In this document: piece by piece, positions 59,375 to 64,000 of the stretch
Layout: every line of letters starts with the position of its first letter
Position numbering within the stretch: position 1 is the first letter of the stretch
Assembly: GCA_963775125.1 (NCBI GenBank)
Contig: CAVZHQ010000001.1
Location: forward strand, 124,001-188,000
DNA: 64,000 nucleotides
Direction: 5' to 3'
Source of the DNA: JAHECQ01 sp963775125
GTDB taxonomy: Bacteria; Actinomycetota; Acidimicrobiia; Acidimicrobiales; SZUA-35
Translations under genes and position numbers: made by a program
The notes under the pieces: model-generated
The model's database searches: none
Told to the model about the DNA's origin: nothing
The model's input: only the letters and a program-made list of their open reading frames with translations

Positions 59375-60258
59375 TGGCGCCGCGAGGCGGCGGCCGACGG
59401 CAGTCTCGTCCCGACAGCGGCGTCTCGGGCATGGTCATCGTGGACAAACCGGCGGGCATGACCAGTCACGACGTCGTCGATCGGGTCCGAAAGGCGCTCG
59501 GAACCCGCAAAGTGGGCCATGCCGGAACCCTCGACCCCGACGCCACCGGCGTGTTGGTATTGGGTGTCGGCCAGGGCACCAAGTTGCTGCAGTTCGTCAC
59601 CGGCGTCGACAAGACCTATGTGGGGGAGTTGGTCCTCGGCGTCGAGACCTCGACGCTGGACGCTGCCGGCGAGGTCCTTGCCACCTTCGACATGACCGTC
59701 ACGCCCGAGCAGGTGGCGGCTGCGGCCGAGGGGTTCCTTGGCGACATCCTGCAGATCCCGCCGATGGTCTCGGCCGTCAAGGTGAACGGGAAGCGCCTGC
59801 ACGAATTGGCCCGCGAAGGCAAGGAGATCGAGCGTGAGCCGCGACCGGTGACGGTCCATCACCTCACGACCGCCCCGACCGCCGACCCGCTCGTCTACCG
59901 GTTGGAAGTGTCGTGTGGATCCGGAACGTACATCCGATCGTTGGCGGCCGACATCGGCACGGCGCTCGGTGGCGGAGCCCATCTCCGCGCCCTGCGCCGT
60001 ACCTCGGTAGGCACGTTCCTCCTGGACCGAGCGTGCGAGCTCGACGACGTCGTCCTGCACCCGGTTGCCGATCTGCTCGGGGGCATGCCCCGGGTCGAAG
60101 TCGATGAGGTGGTGGCCGCCCAGGTGAGGAACGGTCGATCGCTCGGGCCTGCTCCCGGCGCCGGCCAGATGGCGATCGTGGGCTCGGACGGGCAGGTGCT
60201 CGCGATCTACGAAGCCCGGGACGGAGAGTTCCGACCAGTGAAGGTTCTGGCCCCGTGA
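59374..60258 (+). CDS. truB: tRNA pseudouridine synthase TruB
   Basis: Enzyme that forms pseudouridine-55 in the T loop of tRNA. The 294-residue protein has VDKPAGMTSHDVVDRVRKAL, the catalytic Asp in KVGHAGTLDPDATGVLVLGV, KTYVGELVLGVETSTLDAAG and the later SAVKVNGKRLHELAREGKEI and SGTYIRSLAADIGTALGGGA. The last 80 residues are the PUA-like region. It is 76 bases from ribF. Confidence 0.95.
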   Translation: MAPRGGGRRQSRPDSGVSGMVIVDKPAGMTSHDVVDRVRKALGTRKVGHAGTLDPDATGVLVLGVGQGTKLLQFVTGVDKTYVGELVLGVETSTLDAAGEVLATFDMTVTPEQVAAAAEGFLGDILQIPPMVSAVKVNGKRLHELAREGKEIEREPRPVTVHHLTTAPTADPLVYRLEVSCGSGTYIRSLAADIGTALGGGAHLRALRRTSVGTFLLDRACELDDVVLHPVADLLGGMPRVEVDEVVAAQVRNGRSLGPAPGAGQMAIVGSDGQVLAIYEARDGEFRPVKVLAP

Positions 60259-60319
60259 CCCCAGTCGGGGAACGGCCGGCAGCGGTCGATCTGGCTGTGG
60301 CCGATCCGATCTGATGCGC

Positions 60320-60325
60320 TAGCGT
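60320..60325 (+). promoter_or_regulatory. Candidate -10 element of ribF
   Basis: TAGCGT followed by 9 bases and the GTG at 60335. No FMN riboswitch was recognised in the 76-bp gap. Confidence 0.5.
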
Positions 60326-60334
60326 TTCCCCACC

Positions 60335-61301
60335 GTGGAGATCATCAGGGATCCAGACAACTACCGGCCGGTCGACGCGACCGGCGCCGTCGTCGCTCAC
60401 GCCCTCACGATCGGCGTCTACGACGGAGTGCACCTCGGCCACCAAGCGGTCATCCGTTCCACCCAGCAGCAAGCAGCGGTCCTCGGGGTCAAGATGGCCG
60501 TGGTCACCTTCGAGCCTCACCCTGCCAGAGTGCTCCGGCCCGAGTCGGCGCCCCTCCTCCTCATCGACCTCGACCAGAAACTCGAGCTGCTCGAGCGGCA
60601 TGGCGTCGATACGACGGTCGTGGTCCCGTTCACGGCTGAACGTTCGCACGAGACGGCCGACGAGTTCATCGAACACGTCCTCGTGGGATGCCTCAACGCC
60701 CAGGCCGTCATCGTCGGCCGAGACTTCCACTTCGGTGCGAACCGGGCCGGCAACGTCGACACGCTGCGGGCTGCGGGCGCCCGCTTCGGATTCGTGGCCG
60801 AGGGGGTCGAATTGTTGCCTCGTCCCGACGCCCGAATCGAGTCGGTGTCGTCAACAGCCATCCGGCGTGCCCTGGCCGGCGGCGAGGTGTCCACGGCGGC
60901 CCGAATGCTGGGCCGACATCATGAGATCCGTGGCCCGGTCGTCCCCGGCGACCAACGGGGACGCACCATCGGGTTTCCTACGGCCAACGTCGCGGTGCCG
61001 AAAGGCATGGCGCTGCCCGCCGACGCGGTGTACGCCGCGTGGTATCTCGGGCCTGATGGCAAGCGGTGGCCGGCCGCAGTGAACGTCGGGAAAACGGCCG
61101 ACGTTCTACCGCGATCAAGAGCATTCGCTCGTCGAGGCGCACCTCATTGGATTTCACGGCGATCTGTACGGGCAGTCGGCTCGGGTCCAACTGGTCGACC
61201 TCATCCGCTCCGAGCAGCGATTCTCCGGTATCGACGCGCTGAAGGAGCAGTTGCAGCGCGACATCCAGAGCGCCACCGAAATTCTCGATCGCCAACGCTG
61301 A
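60335..61301 (+). CDS. ribF: Bifunctional riboflavin kinase/FAD synthetase (one-base frameshift)
   Basis: Makes FMN and then FAD from riboflavin. The N-terminal FAD synthetase has LTIGVYDGVHLGHQAVIRST, the nucleotide-binding SSTAIRRALAGGEVSTAARM and VIVGRDFHFGANRAGNVDTL. The riboflavin kinase part begins VVPGDQRGRTIGFPTANVAV and PADAVYAAWYLGPDG. At 61091-61094 a run of four A seems one base too long; removing one gives VNVGKRPTFYRDQEHSLVEA, a normal kinase sequence, and a stop at 61301 (321 residues). The published-length family is about 310-330. The final DIQSATEILDRQR helix is typical. Confidence 0.92.
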
Positions 61302-61367
61302 TCGGGTCGGTTCCCCTCCGGGAGGAGACGCGCTCCCTGTCCTCTACGCTTGTCGGTCGCTGTGTTC

Positions 61368-61433
61368 GCTACCTGGTAGCGGGCGTGGCCGGGCCCCAGG
61401 ACCCAACTCTTCGACCGGCAGTCCCGCCGGTCG
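61368..61433 (+). promoter_or_regulatory. Structured rpsO leader (candidate S15-binding region)
   Basis: Upstream of rpsO are GCTACC/GGTAGC inverted around one T (61368-61380) and an 8-bp perfect stem CGACCGGC (61412-61419) with GCCGGTCG (61426-61433) around a 6-nt loop. rpsO leaders in several bacteria bind S15 for autoregulation; whether this one does is inference. Confidence 0.45.
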
Positions 61434-61467
61434 CACCGAGCGCCGATACCACACCGGAGATGATCTC

Positions 61468-61746
61468 ATGAGCAAGCCTGCTGCCAACCTTCCTCCCAAG
61501 GCCGACACGATCGCCAAGTTCAAGCGGTCCGGTCAGGACACCGGCTCTCCTGAGGTGCAGATCGCGCTCCTCACCGACCGGATCAATCACCTGACGACGC
61601 ACCTGCGGACCCACAAGAAGGATCACCACAGCCGTCGTGGTCTGCTCATGTTGGTCGGTCGTCGACGCCGTTTCCTCGACTACCTGGCCGACATCGATGT
61701 CGAGCGGTACCGCGCGGTGATCGGTGAACTCGGGCTTCGCCGCTGA
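61468..61746 (+). CDS. rpsO: 30S ribosomal protein S15
   Basis: Small-subunit protein that nucleates the central domain of 16S rRNA. The 92-residue protein has FKRSGQDTGSPEVQIALLTD, HLTTHLRTHKKDHHSRRGLL and LVGRRRRFLDYLADIDVERY, all standard. Its ATG follows a GGAGATGATCTC site. The stop lies in the first unit of a tandem repeat, and pnp follows after 267 bases, the usual rpsO-pnp order. Confidence 0.97.
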   Translation: MSKPAANLPPKADTIAKFKRSGQDTGSPEVQIALLTDRINHLTTHLRTHKKDHHSRRGLLMLVGRRRRFLDYLADIDVERYRAVIGELGLRR

Positions 61747-61804
61747 ACCCCTCCGTCGCTGAACCCCTCCGTCGCTGAACCCCTCCGTCGCTGAACCCCT
61801 CCGC
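61741..61804 (+). repeat. Four tandem 16-bp repeats at the rpsO stop codon
   Basis: CGCTGAACCCCTCCGT repeats at 61741-61756, 61757-61772, 61773-61788 and, with one final-base change, 61789-61804. The first unit contains the rpsO TGA, so duplication has been confined to the 3' side of the coding sequence. Confidence 0.95.
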
Positions 61805-61832
61805 ACGTTGGCCTACTGGTCGGGGTAGCCTG

Positions 61833-61882
61833 GGAAACTGGTGCGAAAGGTTCGTACCGCGGCAGGTCAGCTGCCAGTTTCC
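61833..61882 (+). promoter_or_regulatory. Strong branched RNA structure in the rpsO-pnp intergenic region
   Basis: GGAAACTGG (61833-61841) and CCAGTTTCC (61874-61882) form a perfect 9-bp closing stem. Inside are a hairpin TGCGAA/TTCGTA with loop AGG (61842-61856, one G-U pair) and a shorter alternative GCAG/CTGC stem (61862-61874) that competes with the closing stem. In enterobacteria the rpsO-pnp spacer is a RNase III hairpin controlling pnp; this element could play the same role. Confidence 0.65.
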
Positions 61883-62013
61883 AACTCCCCGCCCATGCCC
61901 TGAAGGGCCCGTGCTGCGGGTGGCTGCAATCTGGGATCTGATCTGCCCCTCCGAGTCGGTAGCGGTACGTCCGTTCGGCTTCGGAAACCCAAGTAGATCA
62001 ACTAGGAGATCCC

Positions 62014-64000
62014 ATGACGGACGTAGTTTCCGTAACCGGGACCATCACCTCAGGTGATGGCCCCGAGATGTACCTCGAGACCGGCCGCCTGGCCGGCCTC
62101 GCCAGTGGTGCGGTGTTGGCCCGGGTGGGCGACACCAGCGTGCTGGTCGCGGCAACCGCCGCCAAGACCGTGCGGGACGGTATCGACTTCTTCCCGCTCA
62201 CCGTGGACGTCGAAGAGCGTTCCTATGCCGTGGGCAAGATTCCCGGCTCGTTCTTCCGTCGTGAGGGCAAGGCCTCCGATGCGGCCACCCTTACCTGCCG
62301 GCTCATCGACCGGCCGCTTCGCCCGTCGTTCCCCGACGGGTACCGCAACGAGACCCACGTCGTGGTCACCGTGCTGTCGGCGGACAAGGTGAATCCCCAC
62401 GACGTGCTGGCCATCAACGGTGCCTCGGCTGCCCTGATGGTTTCCGACATTCCCTTCAACGGCCCCATCGGCGCGGTTCGCCTTGCCTACACCGTCGATG
62501 GTGAATGGCTGCCGCACCCCTCCTACCAAGAGGGTGGTGCGTCCTCGTTCGAGATCGTCGTGGCCGGACGTCAACTCGACGACGGCGACGTCGCCATCAT
62601 GATGGTCGAGGCCGGCGGTACGTCGTCGTCGTGGAACAACTACGAGAACGGCGCCCCGAAGGTCGACGAGGGAGCGCTGGCCCAGGGCCTCCAAGAGTCC
62701 AAGCAGTACATCAAGGAAGCCATTGCTCTGCAGCTGGCGTTGGTGGAAGCAGCCGGTGGTCGCAAGCCGGTCATGGCCCATCCTGAACTGGTCGACTACT
62801 CCGATGATCAGATGGAAGCGGTCACCGAACTGGCGGGCGCCAGATTGGCTGACATCATGGTCATCGCCGACAAGGCCGAGCGCACCGGGGCCGAGTCCGA
62901 CCTCCGTGACGAGGTCGTTGCCGGTCTGGCCGAACGATTCCCCGGTTCGGAGAAGGAACTCAAGGCCGCCTACCGTTCGCTGTCGAAGAAGATCGTTCGT
63001 CGGCGCATCGTCGAAGACGGTGCCCGTATCGACGGCCGTGGCCCCACCGACCTTCGCCCGCTGTCGGCCGAAGTCGGCGTCGTGCCGCGGGTGCACGGCT
63101 CGGGTCTGTTCCAGCGCGGCGAGACCCAGGTGCTCAACGTGTGCACCCTGGGTATGAAGCGCATGGATCAGATGATCGACGGCATCGACATCGTCGAACG
63201 CAAGTCCTACATGCACCACTACAACTTCCCGCCCTTCTCCACCGGCGAAACCGGCTTCATGCGAGGCCCGAAGCGTCGTGAGATCGGCCACGGCCTCCTG
63301 GCCGAGCGGGCCCTGGTGCCCGTCATTCCCTCGCTCGAGGAGTGGCCCTACACGCTGCGCCTCGTCTCCGAGGTGCTCAGCTCCAACGGTTCGACCTCGA
63401 TGGCGTCGGTCTGCGGTTCGACCCTGTCCCTCATGGACGCCGGCGTGCCCATCAAGGCGCCCGTTGCCGGTATCGCCATGGGTCTGGTGTACGCCGAAGG
63501 CAAGTACACCACCCTCACCGACATCCTGGGCGCCGAAGATGCCTTCGGTGACATGGACTTCAAGGTGGCCGGTACCGCCGACTTCGTCACGGCGCTCCAG
63601 CTCGACACCAAGATCGACGGCATCCCCGCCGACGTGTTGGCCGCTGCGCTCGAACAGGCCAAGGTCGCCCGCCTGCAGATCCTCGAGGTCATGAACTCGG
63701 CAATCGCTGCTCCTCGTGGCGATGTGCGCGACGGCGCCCCGAAGATCATCAGCTTCGAGATTCCCGTCGACAAGATCGGCGAGGTCATCGGCCCGAAGGG
63801 CAAGGTCATCAACGCCATCCAGAGCGAGACCGGCGCCGACATCAGTGTCGACGACGACGGCATGGTCGGCATCGTCTCCATCGCAGCGACCGACCGCACC
63901 GTGGTCGACGAGGCCGAGCGTCAGATTCGTCTCATCCTCGATCCGCCAACCGCCGAGGTGGGCGCAACCTACAACGGTCGTGTGGTCAACATCACCAAGT
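62014..64000 (+). CDS. pnp: Polyribonucleotide nucleotidyltransferase (PNPase), 3' truncated by window edge
   Basis: Exoribonuclease/polymerase of RNA decay. The frame is open for 662 codons to the right edge. The first RNase PH-like domain has FFPLTVDVEERSYAVGKIPG and FFRREGKASDAATLTCRLID; the second has RIDGRGPTDLRPLSAEVG, VHGSGLFQRGETQVLNVCTL and the catalytic region HHYNFPPFSTGETGFMRGPK with STLSLMDAGVPIKAPVAGIA. The KH domain is visible at IISFEIPVDKIGEVIGPKGK, and the S1 domain begins as the window ends (GATYNGRVVNITK). ATG 62014 follows an ACTAGGAGATCCC ribosome site. No frameshift is seen. Confidence 0.97.
   Translation, partial: MTDVVSVTGTITSGDGPEMYLETGRLAGLASGAVLARVGDTSVLVAATAAKTVRDGIDFFPLTVDVEERSYAVGKIPGSFFRREGKASDAATLTCRLIDRPLRPSFPDGYRNETHVVVTVLSADKVNPHDVLAINGASAALMVSDIPFNGPIGAVRLAYTVDGEWLPHPSYQEGGASSFEIVVAGRQLDDGDVAIMMVEAGGTSSSWNNYENGAPKVDEGALAQGLQESKQYIKEAIALQLALVEAAGGRKPVMAHPELVDYSDDQMEAVTELAGARLADIMVIADKAERTGAESDLRDEVVAGLAERFPGSEKELKAAYRSLSKKIVRRRIVEDGARIDGRGPTDLRPLSAEVGVVPRVHGSGLFQRGETQVLNVCTLGMKRMDQMIDGIDIVERKSYMHHYNFPPFSTGETGFMRGPKRREIGHGLLAERALVPVIPSLEEWPYTLRLVSEVLSSNGSTSMASVCGSTLSLMDAGVPIKAPVAGIAMGLVYAEGKYTTLTDILGAEDAFGDMDFKVAGTADFVTALQLDTKIDGIPADVLAAALEQAKVARLQILEVMNSAIAAPRGDVRDGAPKIISFEIPVDKIGEVIGPKGKVINAIQSETGADISVDDDGMVGIVSIAATDRTVVDEAERQIRLILDPPTAEVGATYNGRVVNITK

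Noticed and set aside
60259..60334. Possible FMN riboswitch before ribF
   Set aside because: The 76-bp gap is too short and lacks RFN-element motifs.
61302..61467. tRNA or other small RNA genes in intergenic gaps
   Set aside because: No T-loop GTTCGANTC-like sequence with matching cloverleaf was seen here or in the other gaps scanned by eye.

Overview
The window is a gene-dense stretch of a GC-rich bacterial chromosome. Gene order (yifB-dprA-WhiG-like sigma-LytM gene-rpsB-tsf-pyrH-frr-cdsA-dxr-rseP-ispG, then rimP-nusA-ylxR-infB-rbfA-truB-ribF-rpsO-pnp), DUF2510 and DUF5317 proteins, a class E sortase and many leaderless promoters point to an actinobacterium. A System I cytochrome c maturation operon and other features fit class Acidimicrobiia best, but that placement is inference. 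The window starts inside an amidase gene and ends inside pnp; no rRNA, tRNA, insertion sequence, prophage or CRISPR array was seen.

Layout. 1-8.4 kb: amidase end, thioesterase, uppP, a sterol-desaturase-like protein, folD, a divergent TetR/MMPL efflux pair and a DUF2510-PrsW protease. 8.4-14.9 kb: a four-copy inverted repeat, proS, then an NAD-linked formate dehydrogenase operon whose catalytic gene has an in-frame TGA that reads as selenocysteine and whose N-terminal Fe-S module is a separate gene placed after fdhB. 14.9-21 kb: FAH hydrolase, SDR, hisN, and a minus-strand envelope group (sortase, septum-formation lipoprotein, DUF5317, small membrane protein, TetR). 21-27.7 kb: ccmABCDEFGH plus a CcmI-like protein, with a repeat array in front. 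27.7-38.9 kb: SixA-like phosphatase, PEP-utilising-type protein, SDR, RidA, a secreted DUF4214 protein, enoyl-CoA hydratase, a cytochrome c lipoprotein, a MoxR-DUF58-DUF4129 operon and a phosphopantetheinyl transferase. 39-64 kb: the DNA-uptake/sigma/translation/isoprenoid/RNA-processing block listed above.

How the genes fit together. Formate oxidation to NADH (fdh), cytochrome c maturation (ccm) and a membrane-anchored cytochrome c are consistent with flexible respiratory metabolism. uppP, dxr, ispG, cdsA, sortase and the LytM-like proteins serve the envelope. The right half is core translation and RNA metabolism.

Sequence quality. Seven single-base indels split otherwise full-length conserved genes (proS, fdhA, a tetR gene, the PEP-utilising gene, yifB twice, ribF). 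Correcting each restores the normal family length, so they look like sequencing or assembly errors more than gene decay. Several genes were annotated across such breaks. Start codons were often chosen from a recurring TAnnnT element 6-9 bases before the start codon, which implies leaderless mRNAs.
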